This document shows positions 26,900 to 35,610 of a stretch of DNA of 64,000 bases, one piece after another. Source of the stretch: Ruminococcus flavefaciens FD-1 (lineage in GTDB: Bacteria; Bacillota; Clostridia; Oscillospirales; Ruminococcaceae); NCBI GenBank assembly GCA_000174895.1, contig ACOK01000089.1, positions 1 through 64,000 of the forward strand, read 5' to 3'. A program made the position numbers and the translations under genes. A model generated the notes under the pieces. That model did not search any database, was not told the DNA's origin, and worked only from the letters and a program-made list of their open reading frames with translations. Each line of letters opens with the position of its first letter. Within the stretch, counting starts at the first letter, position 1.

Positions 26900-28240
26900 T
26901 CAGTATTTGTATACAGAATCTATACAGAGGAATTCCTCAAGAGTAAGCCCGGAATCAGTGACCTCCGCCGCAAGGGGCTTTCCCAGATAGCGGACGTGCC
27001 ATGATTCGTATTTGTAGCCTGTTATGTCCTGTTTTCCCTGCGGATAGCGGAGTATGAATCCGTATTCGGCACAGTGTGCGGCTATCCACTTGGCTTCACG
27101 GGTATTATTGAATACATCGCCTGCCATGTTTATATCCATGGCAAGTCCCGTCTGATGCTCGGAATGTCCCGGCCTTGCGGAGAATGTATCCGCTTTCGCC
27201 TTGCCGTCACGGTTGACATATGAATTATAAAGGTCACGCTGATAGCTGTAGGAGCGGAATCCCGAGCATATCCACAGATTCAGCCCGTCACGGGCAGCCG
27301 CTGCCTTCATCTCATTGAAAGCCGCCTGCGCTTCGGGGAGTATGGCTCCGGGATTATAAGTCGACGGCAGGTCGTAGGTCTTGTTTGCGATGAGTATGCC
27401 GTTAACGTAGGTTATACCGTTTATCTGCTCAACGTTGTGCTTTGTCAGCCTTTCGGATGTGCCGTCATCCCATGCAAGGTCGATATGTACCGAATCAACA
27501 GGAGTTATGACCGCATGAGCAGTTCCGGCATTTCTTCCCGTATGGAAATAAAGGTCATTCCCGTCCTTTTCGTAACGGAAGCTTGTCCCCTTGTTTGTGC
27601 CGGTATCGAGATAAGAGCCGTTTACTCCCTTGATGTCATACACACGGTTCACAGTGCCGCTTCCGATCCACTGCCCCGTAAGCAGGTCATCGTAGTTAAG
27701 CGGTCCATCGCTGTAACAGCGCATAGTTTCAAGGCGGCCGTCGCTCCATGTGATATTGAAAGCCTTGCTGCCCAGCCACGACACACGGGCTTCCTCGGAA
27801 GCATCGCCGTAATCGAAGGTGAAACAGTCTCCGTCAACACTGATACGGAAGGATTTTTTTGCGCCTGTTTCCTCGTCGGTGACTGTACCCTTTTCGCCGT
27901 CAAACCAGAAGTACCGTGCAGAAACATCATCGGAGGCTATCCACGTACCATGAGGGAGCCTGCCCGAATTGGCAGCAACTATGAATCTGAGAGCGGCAAG
28001 GTCAAGGGAATCCGCAGAGCCGTCGCTGTTTATATCAGAAAGAGCAAACTGCTCACGGGTAAACTGCATCCTGCCGTGAAGATATGAGCCCAGCAGGACA
28101 GCATCGCTTATATTCACGCTTCCGTCGCCGTTAAGGTCGCCCGTCATAGCAGGGGCGTCCGCATATGCAGTTGCTGCTGACGGAAGCAAAGCAGCAGACA
28201 ACAGAACTGCGGCAGCACGTTTCATCAGCTTTTTTCCCAT
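26900..28240 (-). CDS. Exported dockerin-bearing D,D-carboxypeptidase (VanY family)
   Basis: A 446-residue protein. Signal peptide (about 1-28, ending near TAYADA), then a type-I dockerin (about 32-92) with two calcium loops, DLNGDGSVNISDAV and DINSDGSADSLDLA. A beta-rich central region (about 95-250) of unknown fold follows, then a C-terminal VanY peptidase (about 285-425) with zinc-site motifs GHSEHQTGLAMDI and SWHVRYLG. It would cleave D-Ala-D-Ala in peptidoglycan. The dockerin implies docking to a cohesin on a scaffold or cell surface. Start at 28240 because GGAGGC lies 5 nt upstream. It begins 14 nt after the nucleotidyltransferase stop. Confidence 0.9.
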   Translation of the reverse strand: MGKKLMKRAAAVLLSAALLPSAATAYADAPAMTGDLNGDGSVNISDAVLLGSYLHGRMQFTREQFALSDINSDGSADSLDLAALRFIVAANSGRLPHGTWIASDDVSARYFWFDGEKGTVTDEETGAKKSFRISVDGDCFTFDYGDASEEARVSWLGSKAFNITWSDGRLETMRCYSDGPLNYDDLLTGQWIGSGTVNRVYDIKGVNGSYLDTGTNKGTSFRYEKDGNDLYFHTGRNAGTAHAVITPVDSVHIDLAWDDGTSERLTKHNVEQINGITYVNGILIANKTYDLPSTYNPGAILPEAQAAFNEMKAAAARDGLNLWICSGFRSYSYQRDLYNSYVNRDGKAKADTFSARPGHSEHQTGLAMDINMAGDVFNNTREAKWIAAHCAEYGFILRYPQGKQDITGYKYESWHVRYLGKPLAAEVTDSGLTLEEFLCIDSVYKY

Positions 28241-28254
28241 AGTCCGCCTCCTTG

Positions 28255-29028
28255 TCATATCCCGAGGATATCATAGAAAACCTCATCCAGCTTCTGCCAT
28301 TCTGTTTCCTTTTCACCGTCCATAGCGTCAGCCCTGTGAGTGATTTCCTCCAGCTGTTGTTCGATATATTCATGGAGTTTCCCTATGCGTCTGCCCTTTC
28401 CTATTTCGGGTGTCTGCATTTTCATTTCGAGCAGCTTCTCAACTTCCGGCCTGATGAAATCCTCCATTTCAGCGTCCATCAGCTCTGTAAAGAGCATAGG
28501 CGGAGGAGTGCCCTTGTCCAGTATCCACCTTGCGGCAAGAATAGGACGAAGAACATAGAAATACTTTTTCAGCTTCACCTCTTCATCCATGAGATACGCC
28601 TTGTAGTTGTGCCTTGCGGTGCTGAGGTAGTGATACACGCCTGCCTTTGACATAAAGCATTCATCAATGATGCCCCGCACCTTTTCCCACTGCGGAGTAG
28701 TTTTATATACGATAGGGGAGCCGTTCCACTCAAAAAGGGTAGGATTCGATTTATGCAGAAGTCCGAGAGTTTTTCTGATATCCCAGCCGTTGATATCGTA
28801 AACATCGTTCAGTTCCCATTCTATAACGTCACGGGTCTTTTCAAGCTTCAGATAGTCTTTCGGAGTGCGGACATAGATGAATCTCACATCATAGTCGCTG
28901 TCAGGGGAAGCAAATCCCCACGCACGGCTGCCCGATTCAATGCAGTGGATTATCCTGATGTTTTCTTTTTCTTCGATCTCATCAAGTTTCTGCTTTATCT
29001 TCGACACTATTTCTTCTGACACGATCAT
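28255..29028 (-). CDS. Predicted nucleotidyltransferase (COG3541-like)
   Basis: A 257-residue protein with the pol-beta nucleotidyltransferase motif in split form: GSRAWGFASPDSDYDVRFIY (about residues 32-51), i.e. the G-S signature followed by the D-x-D metal pair. The C-terminal part is helical, as in YcgL/COG3541 proteins. The substrate is unknown; some relatives are phage-encoded or toxin-like, but there is no antitoxin partner here. It lies in the nadB-nadC run, 41 nt after the DUF4097-like gene. Confidence 0.8.
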   Translation of the reverse strand: MIVSEEIVSKIKQKLDEIEEKENIRIIHCIESGSRAWGFASPDSDYDVRFIYVRTPKDYLKLEKTRDVIEWELNDVYDINGWDIRKTLGLLHKSNPTLFEWNGSPIVYKTTPQWEKVRGIIDECFMSKAGVYHYLSTARHNYKAYLMDEEVKLKKYFYVLRPILAARWILDKGTPPPMLFTELMDAEMEDFIRPEVEKLLEMKMQTPEIGKGRRIGKLHEYIEQQLEEITHRADAMDGEKETEWQKLDEVFYDILGI

Positions 29029-29069
29029 TCCTCTCCTCTCATCATATTAGAACTTATTTTATACCGTAC

Positions 29070-29747
29070 TCAGACATATCTGATATTGACCTTGCCTATG
29101 CCATGAGCAGTATTGACCCTGCACCTGTCGCTGCATTCCTTGTCCAGCACCAGATCGATATCGCCTACACCGCCTTTGACACCGATATCTCCGTTCACGC
29201 TTCCTTCATAGGAAATATTTCCTGTGCCGCCCTTGATATCAACACTTCCGGCGACACCTTTAACCTTGACTGTGCCTGTACCCGATTTTATACTGAGGGA
29301 GCCGCATTCCAGAGAATCGGCATTCACATTGCCTGTTCCGCTTTCGATACGCAGTTCCTTGAGCGCTCTGAAATTATTCAGTGAAGTATTACCGACACCC
29401 GAACAGATCTCGGCTGTACTGCACTGTACTCCGCTTATACTGCCGTTTCCCAGACCCGTCTTGATGATAAGGCTGCCGTAAAGCTTTTCGGGCAGGCTGA
29501 CACGGCAGCTGCGTGATCTGAGCGGATTATGAAATATCATTTCTGTAACGGAAGGCTTTCTGATATCGATGATAAGTTTATTGTTCTCCGCCTTTGCAAA
29601 TGAGCCTTCGGGGACATTTCTGAAGCTGATATGTGCGGTATCGTCATTGCTCCTTGTCACCTCAAGATCGGCTGCACGGCATATCAGTTCTATGTCAGTG
29701 AATTCTTTTTCGGGTATATCTGCGTTGAGATCGATAGTATTTGCCAT
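29070..29747 (-). CDS. DUF4097-like beta-repeat protein
   Basis: A 225-residue protein made of repeated short beta strands with Gly/Asn turns (SGTGNVNADS, SGTGTVKVKG, GGTGNISYEG, GGVGDIDLVL), the look of a right-handed beta-helix as in DUF4097. There is no signal peptide or membrane span, so it is predicted cytoplasmic. It begins 50 nt after nadB. Function unknown. Confidence 0.8.
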   Translation of the reverse strand: MANTIDLNADIPEKEFTDIELICRAADLEVTRSNDDTAHISFRNVPEGSFAKAENNKLIIDIRKPSVTEMIFHNPLRSRSCRVSLPEKLYGSLIIKTGLGNGSISGVQCSTAEICSGVGNTSLNNFRALKELRIESGTGNVNADSLECGSLSIKSGTGTVKVKGVAGSVDIKGGTGNISYEGSVNGDIGVKGGVGDIDLVLDKECSDRCRVNTAHGIGKVNIRYV

Positions 29748-29797
29748 TTTATTCTCTCCTGTCTGTTTATGTTCGGTAATCAGGCTGACTCAGCTTA

Positions 29798-31255
29798 TTA
29801 CTGTATTACTTCGCCGAGGATTATATAAGCAACAGTAACGATAGACTTAGCAAGAACGAAATCAGCGTCCACGAAATACTTGCCTGTGAGAAGCATATCA
29901 CGTATCTCGCCTATGCGCTTGTAGCCTTCTGCTGCTGCCTTCTTGTCAGGGATAACGAAATAGCTTTCCTGCATGATCTTTCTTGTCTCGGTACGTACAC
30001 CCTTTGGTATGCGGTCATGGCCTGCATTTTCAGTGAACTCAGCTTCTTCAAAATCCTTTGGAACGCTGTCCATTCTTGAAGCTATGCAGTTTGCGGCATG
30101 GCGTGAGAATACCAGAGCTTCGAGAAGTGAATTGCTGGCAAGACGGTTGCTGCCGTGAACGCCTGTATGTGAGCACTCACCGCAGGCAAAAAGGTTGCGC
30201 AGGCTTGTCTCGGAGTTCTTGTCAACGTCGATACCGCCCATGAGATAGTGCTGGCATGGGTATATCGGTACAGGCTCCTTTGTCATATCATAGCCCTGTT
30301 CAAGCAGGTTCTTGTATATCATAGGGAAGCGTTTCTTGAGGAATTCGCTGTCCTTGTAGCTTATATCAAGGTAGAAATCGGTAGAGCCTGTCTTCTTGGA
30401 TTCGAGAACGATAGCATGGGATACTACATCTCTCGGTGCAAGTTCAAGGCGCTCGTCATAGTTGTGCATGAAGCGCTCCTTGTTGCAGTTAAGGAGGTAT
30501 GCGCCCTCGCCACGTACAGCCTCGGAAATAAGGAAGCACTCACGGGTAGCACGGTTGTTGAATGCGGTAGGATGGAACTGGACGTAGCTGAGATTCTTTA
30601 TCTTAGCGCCCATTTCATAAGCGAAAGTGATACCGTCGCCTGTAGCGATAGCAGAGTTTGTAGTGAACTGGTAAACTCGTCCGATACCGCCTGTAGCAAG
30701 AATGAGGAAGTGGCAGTTCACAGTCTGATATGTATCGTCAGGCATTTTCAGGAAAGCGGAGTAGCCTGTGGAAGTCTGCTTGGTAGCACACATCAGGGTA
30801 TTCTCCATAATCTCCACATTAGGGAGAGTCTTTACTGTTTCGAGAAGCTTGCCTGCTATCTCAGCGCCTGTTGAGTCTGCATGGTGGAAGATACGGTGAT
30901 GACCGTGACCGCCTTCGAGGGTACGGTGATAGGTTCCGTCGGGGTTCTTGTCGAAGTCAACTCCGAGGTTTATGATATGCTCGATATCCTGAGCAGCCTC
31001 ACTTACAAGAGTATGAACAGCGTCAACGTTGTTCTTGAAGCTTCCTGCAATGAGGGTATCGTTCTGATGGTACTGTATATTATCCGTAGGCGACTTGTAA
31101 ACACCTGCGATACCGCCCTGAGCGAGAGAAGAGTTGCAAAGCTTCAGGTCACGCTTGCAGAGGATAAGTATTTTCAGTTCTGATGGAAGATTGATAGCTG
31201 CATAGAGACCTGCTGCTCCGCAGCCTGCGATGATGACATCATAATTACGGGACAT
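29798..31255 (-). CDS. nadB: L-aspartate oxidase
   Basis: A 485-residue FAD enzyme oxidising L-aspartate to iminoaspartate, the first step to quinolinate and NAD. FAD-binding loop IIAGCGAAGLYAAIN at residues 8-22; the fumarate-reductase-like active site includes HTGVHGSNRLASNSLLEALV and LEGGHGHHRIFHHADSTGAE. It is somewhat shorter than the E. coli protein. A promoter lies at 31314-31342. It heads a five-gene run ending in nadC. Confidence 0.95.
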   Translation of the reverse strand: MSRNYDVIIAGCGAAGLYAAINLPSELKILILCKRDLKLCNSSLAQGGIAGVYKSPTDNIQYHQNDTLIAGSFKNNVDAVHTLVSEAAQDIEHIINLGVDFDKNPDGTYHRTLEGGHGHHRIFHHADSTGAEIAGKLLETVKTLPNVEIMENTLMCATKQTSTGYSAFLKMPDDTYQTVNCHFLILATGGIGRVYQFTTNSAIATGDGITFAYEMGAKIKNLSYVQFHPTAFNNRATRECFLISEAVRGEGAYLLNCNKERFMHNYDERLELAPRDVVSHAIVLESKKTGSTDFYLDISYKDSEFLKKRFPMIYKNLLEQGYDMTKEPVPIYPCQHYLMGGIDVDKNSETSLRNLFACGECSHTGVHGSNRLASNSLLEALVFSRHAANCIASRMDSVPKDFEEAEFTENAGHDRIPKGVRTETRKIMQESYFVIPDKKAAAEGYKRIGEIRDMLLTGKYFVDADFVLAKSIVTVAYIILGEVIQ

Positions 31256-31313
31256 AATCCGTCACGTCCTTTACAAAATGAGATAGTATCCGCAAACATA
31301 CGTATACACATAC

Positions 31314-31342
31314 ATTATACCACATATTCTGCCGTTTGTCAC
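31314..31342 (-). promoter_or_regulatory. Promoter of the nadB run
   Basis: On the minus strand GTGACA (31342-31337), 17-bp spacer, TATAAT (31319-31314), about 50 bp upstream of the nadB ATG. No NadR/NiaR operator was identified with confidence. Confidence 0.7.
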
Positions 31343-31401
31343 TATATTTCTAAAAATTACCACGGGGACGCCCACGCTGGCGATTCGGCTCATGTAACAT
31401 T

Positions 31402-31640
31402 TGTAGGGAACGCCGCCCTCGGCGTTCCACAAATATTCATTCGTCAGGTCAAAGGGCGCATACTGTGCCCCCTGCATTGTGCTATTCTTCAACGGGAGGG
31501 CGAGGGCGCCCTCCCCTACAATATACGTTCAAGTTCCGAGCGCCCTCACACGTACCCATATCCTGTGTAGGGAACACCGCCTCGGCGTTCCACAAATATT
31601 CATTTGTCAGACCAAAGGGCGTACACTGTGCGCCCCTGCA
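31402..31640. repeat. Cluster of five TGTAGGG palindromes with a duplicated inverted pair
   Basis: Members: 31402-31430 (arm GGAACGCC / GGCGTTCC, loop GCCCTC), 31453-31475 (minus, diverged), 31493-31521 (minus, GGGAGGGC / GCCCTCCC), 31564-31592 (plus, diverged arm) and 31614-31640 (minus, loop ACT). The unit 31402-31475 (plus member, CAAATATTCATT spacer, minus member) is repeated at 31564-31640 with the same spacer and order. No gene is supported between 31343 and 31640. Confidence 0.85.
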
Positions 31641-31670
31641 AAAAAAGAGCCCCTGCCGTAACAGGAGCTC
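31640..31670 (-). terminator. yfhO terminator
   Basis: On the minus strand a 9-bp stem (GAGCTCCTG / CAGGGGCTC, with G-U or mismatch pairs) around TTACGG is followed by seven T residues (31646-31640), 8 nt after the stop. Confidence 0.8.
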
Positions 31671-31677
31671 TCTGATA

Positions 31678-34600
31678 TTACTTTTTCTTCTTTTTGCCGT
31701 TATTGTTCTTCTTTTTGGGAGCGGCTTTCTTTACAGCTGCTTTAGCTTCCTGAGCAGTTTCCTTTACAACTTCCTCAGCCTTTTCTGCTGTTTCCTCAAC
31801 AGCTTCTTCAGCCTCTTCAACTGCATCCTCTACTGCTTCTTCGGCTGTTTCTTTCGCTTCTTTCAAAGCGTCCTCAGCCTTTTCAGCTATTTCCTCTGCG
31901 GCCTCCTCCGCCTTCTCGGCAGCTTCTTTAGCTTCCTCCTCGGCAGATTTCAGCGGCTTTTCAGCTACTGCGCCCTTTGACTTGATGATGTCAACGACTT
32001 TCTTCTTCTGGTTCTCCTCAGCATAAGGATCCTTGCCCTCCTTGATAAGAGCCTTTACTCTTGCTTTTTCCTTGAGCACAGGATTATGCTTCTTGTCGTA
32101 CATATAGAACATTACCAGGATAGCAATACCGATGATCATTGTGAACACGCCTGTATTGAATCCGGGAGGAGTATACTTCATGCTGACTGTGTGGTGTCCG
32201 GCAGGAAGCTTTACACCAATAAGGGTACCGAGTATAAGCACCTGACCCTGATCGCCGGCACCGTTTCTCAGTGTGACATTGCCCTCAGCGTCCTTATTCT
32301 CTTCGATAAGGCTGTCAACAGTCTTGCCGTCTACCTTGATCTTCCAGCCCGGCTCGTAAGGAATGGTTGTTACCATTACCTGTCCGTCCTTGGCATCGAT
32401 CTCACCTGTAAGGTATCTCTCGTTGCTCTTGTCAAGATCGAGGTTCCACTGGTTGGACTTCAGCTTAGTGATGTCCTCTTCAAAAGCGTCCTGATCCAGA
32501 TAGTAGAAGTTGAAGCCTGCGTTCTTTCTTACCATGATATACTCATTGCTTCCGACGTACTGTCCGCCATCGCCCTGAGCCTGGATGGTAAGTCTGATCT
32601 CTACCTCATCGCCCTCGTTGAATGGTCCCATTCTGAGGATAGGTGAGGAGTTTGTATTGAAGTATGAGCCGTAGCTCTGGTGATTTGTGAATTCACCGTC
32701 AACGTCCTTGTCGCTGGATACCCATACATTACACTGCTTTCTCATTTCTGAGCCGAGGTGCATATAGATATCACCGTCGTGAGGAACGGTAACGTGGATG
32801 TTTACAACAGCGTCGTCAACACCTGCGAATGCTTCGTAGCAGTCGTGAACTGTACCTGTACCGCCGTTGGTGTAGTCGTGGAGGTAAACCTTTGACTCAT
32901 CGAAGCTTACTTCGTAATCGAAAGGCTTGTAGTATTCCTTAGGAATGATCGGAACAGTTGAATAATCAAGAGTGTTGCCTGTCATTGAACTGAGGAAGTT
33001 GTTAAGGCTGTTGAATGGGTTATCGTTTCCGAGACCTGTAAGGGTAAGGATATCGTCCTCAGCCATGTAGCCGATGTTGAGAGCATTGGGGTTCTCATAA
33101 ACATCAAGGTCAGCTGTAACGTCCTTGTCCTTCTTGTAGGTGGTAGAGTAACGCTTGATATAAGAAGAATCGAGAAGTCTTATGTTTCCGTTTCTTCTGT
33201 TAGGATCGTCAAGTACATACTTGATACCGAGGATAGAGTCCGCAACAGGGTTGCTTCCCTCATACTTTGACTCAAAGCTCTGTGTGAAGTAGCCCATAGT
33301 CTCGATGAACTTGATAGCTCTTGCGTTCATGACTGAACTTGAGTGAGAGATACCTCTCAGACCATATGCAAGGTCATCGTTGACCATACGGTTAAAGGTC
33401 TTCTCAGCACGGTAGAAGCCGTTGTCATAGTTCTCAAGCTCCTTCATGACATTGGGAGCGTACATGATCTCGGTGTAAGTGCTCTTGTCGGAGTTGCCGA
33501 CTTCCTTGAATATCTTACGGAAAGAGTCGAAGCAGTTGTAGCCGCCCTCGAAGAACACCAGAACAGCCATGCATATTGTAATGATGTTTCTGCTCTTGTG
33601 ATCCTTGGCGTGGCTGTAAAGGTAAACCATTACCATGTAGATAGCAGCCAGCACCATACCGAAAGCGATAGTGCCGAGCCATATCTCTTCCCACTTATCG
33701 CCGCCGTGCTCCATATAGTCCTTGTAAGGAGTGATAGCAACGTACTTGTACTTGCTCTCATTGTAGTTGAAGCTCTTCATCTTCACGCAGAACCACGCAA
33801 CAAGTCCGCCGATTATTGCAAGACTTGAACCTGTGCTTACAAGGCTGAGCTTGTAGCCGTCCAGCTTTGAGAAGATCTCAGCAGCCATTGCAATGAGAAC
33901 GAATGAAACGAGGAATGAATATCTGTAAGGGAGCCAGTTAGGATCCTGACCGCCGTGCCACATCATATTGACGGGCTTGATATACATACTTACAAAGAGT
34001 ATTGCTGCAAGAAGTGTATAACCGATCTTGTTCTTCAGATTTATCTTCTTGTTCCAGTAGAACAGAGGGAAGAGAATGAATGTGAGAACGCCTGAATATA
34101 TCTCAGGACGACCGTAGAAACGTGTTCCCTCGTCAACGTTTACTGAATAGTACTGGTTAGGAAGGAGTGTAGGAACAAGTTCGATAGGATTGAACATAGT
34201 TCTGAATGAGTAATCAGGAACTGAGAAATCGAACTTACCAAGGGCAAGTGCGTTGTAGACAGGGAGTATCATGATGATACTGCAAAGGAGTACAACGAAT
34301 GTGGAAATGCCCATAAGTCCCACAGTCTTCACATAATCGCCTGCGCCGTTGAACTTGCGCTTTGTGCCGAACAGCAGATAATAGAAGAAATAGCAGGCAA
34401 CGAATATAGCGATCATGAAGCCGATATAGAAGTTTGCTATGAACATTATTGCTGTAGGGATGATATAGTTGAGCTTTCTGCCGTCGTCGATGAGGTACTC
34501 AACACCGAGGATGATGAGCGGCAGGAATACAGGACCGTCGATCCACATGGGGTCGATGAGCTGAATGACTATATAAGCCATCATGGAGTACATAGTAGAA

Positions 34601-35088
34601 AATACTATGGACTGAAGCGGTCTGAGGTTTTTGGACTTCTGTGCATAGATGAAGAAGGTGAGGCCTGCTGCGCCGACCTTGGCCATCTGCATTATCATAA
34701 CGCTTTCAAGTATCATTTTTCTCGGGAGAAGCATTACGATAAGGGTGAACGGGCTTGCAAGGTAATAACCGATGATACCCATGAATCCGCCCGAAAGGTT
34801 ACGGCTCCAGTTGTAGAAAGCACTTCCGTCGCCCCAGAAAGCGTCACGGAGAGCCTCGAAGTAGTAGATATACTGTCCGTTCAGGTCGAGAGTGAGCACA
34901 GAGCGCTCGCCGAATGGATATACATCAAAATTGATGTAGGCAACCAGCGTGAGCAGGAAGGGGATGAGAAAAGCAGCTAAATAATAAAGCGGCTTATACT
35001 TTACCTTCTGCCCCATAGCAAATGGCTGCGCAGGGGTAGACAGTGTACGGGCAGCAGACCCGCCACCATTAGCTTTTGAGTTAGCCAT
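31678..35088 (-). CDS. YfhO-family membrane glycosyltransferase-like protein
   Basis: A 1136-residue protein with about a dozen N-terminal membrane spans (to about residue 520), a large extracytoplasmic region (about 535-990), a last span (about 1000-1020) and a cytoplasmic tail. The architecture matches YfhO (GT-C like), implicated in glycosylating lipoteichoic acid or other envelope polymers in Gram-positives. The last ~110 residues are almost only Ala, Glu and Lys in heptad-like runs, ending in a Lys-rich stretch, which is odd for the family. Start at ATG 35088, with AGGAGG upstream; 12 further in-frame upstream codons have no site. Confidence 0.85.
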   Translation of the reverse strand: MANSKANGGGSAARTLSTPAQPFAMGQKVKYKPLYYLAAFLIPFLLTLVAYINFDVYPFGERSVLTLDLNGQYIYYFEALRDAFWGDGSAFYNWSRNLSGGFMGIIGYYLASPFTLIVMLLPRKMILESVMIMQMAKVGAAGLTFFIYAQKSKNLRPLQSIVFSTMYSMMAYIVIQLIDPMWIDGPVFLPLIILGVEYLIDDGRKLNYIIPTAIMFIANFYIGFMIAIFVACYFFYYLLFGTKRKFNGAGDYVKTVGLMGISTFVVLLCSIIMILPVYNALALGKFDFSVPDYSFRTMFNPIELVPTLLPNQYYSVNVDEGTRFYGRPEIYSGVLTFILFPLFYWNKKINLKNKIGYTLLAAILFVSMYIKPVNMMWHGGQDPNWLPYRYSFLVSFVLIAMAAEIFSKLDGYKLSLVSTGSSLAIIGGLVAWFCVKMKSFNYNESKYKYVAITPYKDYMEHGGDKWEEIWLGTIAFGMVLAAIYMVMVYLYSHAKDHKSRNIITICMAVLVFFEGGYNCFDSFRKIFKEVGNSDKSTYTEIMYAPNVMKELENYDNGFYRAEKTFNRMVNDDLAYGLRGISHSSSVMNARAIKFIETMGYFTQSFESKYEGSNPVADSILGIKYVLDDPNRRNGNIRLLDSSYIKRYSTTYKKDKDVTADLDVYENPNALNIGYMAEDDILTLTGLGNDNPFNSLNNFLSSMTGNTLDYSTVPIIPKEYYKPFDYEVSFDESKVYLHDYTNGGTGTVHDCYEAFAGVDDAVVNIHVTVPHDGDIYMHLGSEMRKQCNVWVSSDKDVDGEFTNHQSYGSYFNTNSSPILRMGPFNEGDEVEIRLTIQAQGDGGQYVGSNEYIMVRKNAGFNFYYLDQDAFEEDITKLKSNQWNLDLDKSNERYLTGEIDAKDGQVMVTTIPYEPGWKIKVDGKTVDSLIEENKDAEGNVTLRNGAGDQGQVLILGTLIGVKLPAGHHTVSMKYTPPGFNTGVFTMIIGIAILVMFYMYDKKHNPVLKEKARVKALIKEGKDPYAEENQKKKVVDIIKSKGAVAEKPLKSAEEEAKEAAEKAEEAAEEIAEKAEDALKEAKETAEEAVEDAVEEAEEAVEETAEKAEEVVKETAQEAKAAVKKAAPKKKNNNGKKKKK

Positions 35089-35149
35089 TTTGTTCCTCCT
35101 TGATTTTTCGGGCGGCAAAGCCATAATACCCGATTTTATACTATTTTTT

Positions 35150-35178
35150 ATTATACTACAGTTTTAAACTTTTTGCAA
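35150..35178 (-). promoter_or_regulatory. yfhO promoter
   Basis: On the minus strand TTGCAA (35178-35173), 17-bp spacer, TATAAT (35155-35150), about 60 bp upstream of the chosen ATG. Confidence 0.75.
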
Positions 35179-35293
35179 TACTTTTTTTCAGTTTTCCGAC
35201 CAGCAGTGTATAAGTTGTCAGTGCTTAGTTATCAGTAAGCAGTTTGCAGGGGCTGCCTTTGGCAGTCCTCAGACAGCCTTGCATTGTAAACAA

Positions 35294-35428
35294 AGGACGC
35301 CCGGAGGGCGCCCCTACAAAGCGTCTGTTTTTGTTTGTTTATGTAGGGGCGAATTTCGCTCGCCAGCATATTTAGAAAAACATAAGCTTTTTTGGCACTC
35401 TGAAGGGCGCACACTGTGCGCCCCTACA
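35294..35428. repeat. Three TGTAGGG palindromes between yfhO and secF
   Basis: 35294-35319 (minus; TGTAGGGGCGCCC then GGGCGTCC), 35342-35364 (plus; TGTAGGGGCGA then TCGCC) and 35405-35428 (minus; arm GGGCGCAC / GTGCGCCC, loop AGT). The second and third form an inverted pair with TGTAGGGGCG at both outer ends. The rest of the 486-nt gap (35125-35610) holds the yfhO promoter, a GCCGC/GCGGC hairpin at 35563-35579 and the secF terminator; no gene. Confidence 0.8.
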
Positions 35429-35578
35429 TTCTCCATTCTGATCACTGCTCACTTTACAGAATCCGCCATAACCACCATCTCTCATCTGTATAAGTGAGCG
35501 AAAGCAGAGTAATAGTCTCGCAGAGAGTAAGCGAGCTTGCGAGCGAAGCGTGACGTGCGCCGCCGCTCGCTCAGCGGC

Positions 35579-35609
35579 AAAAAAAGGACTGCAAATGCAG
35601 TCCTTTTTG
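35579..35609 (-). terminator. secDF terminator
   Basis: An 8-bp perfect stem (GGACTGCA / TGCAGTCC, 35587-35604) followed on the minus strand by a run of T residues (35586-35580), directly after the secF stop. The opposite side also has TTTTT, so it could work in both directions. Confidence 0.85.
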
Positions 35610-35610
35610 A

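Noticed and set aside
31402-31640. CRISPR array
   Set aside because: Repeats are palindromes of varied arm sequence in both orientations, spacers are uneven and partly repeated, and no cas gene is nearby.
33343-33828. 161-codon plus-strand frame inside yfhO
   Set aside because: Shadow of the membrane protein on the other strand; no ribosome binding site and no recognisable family.
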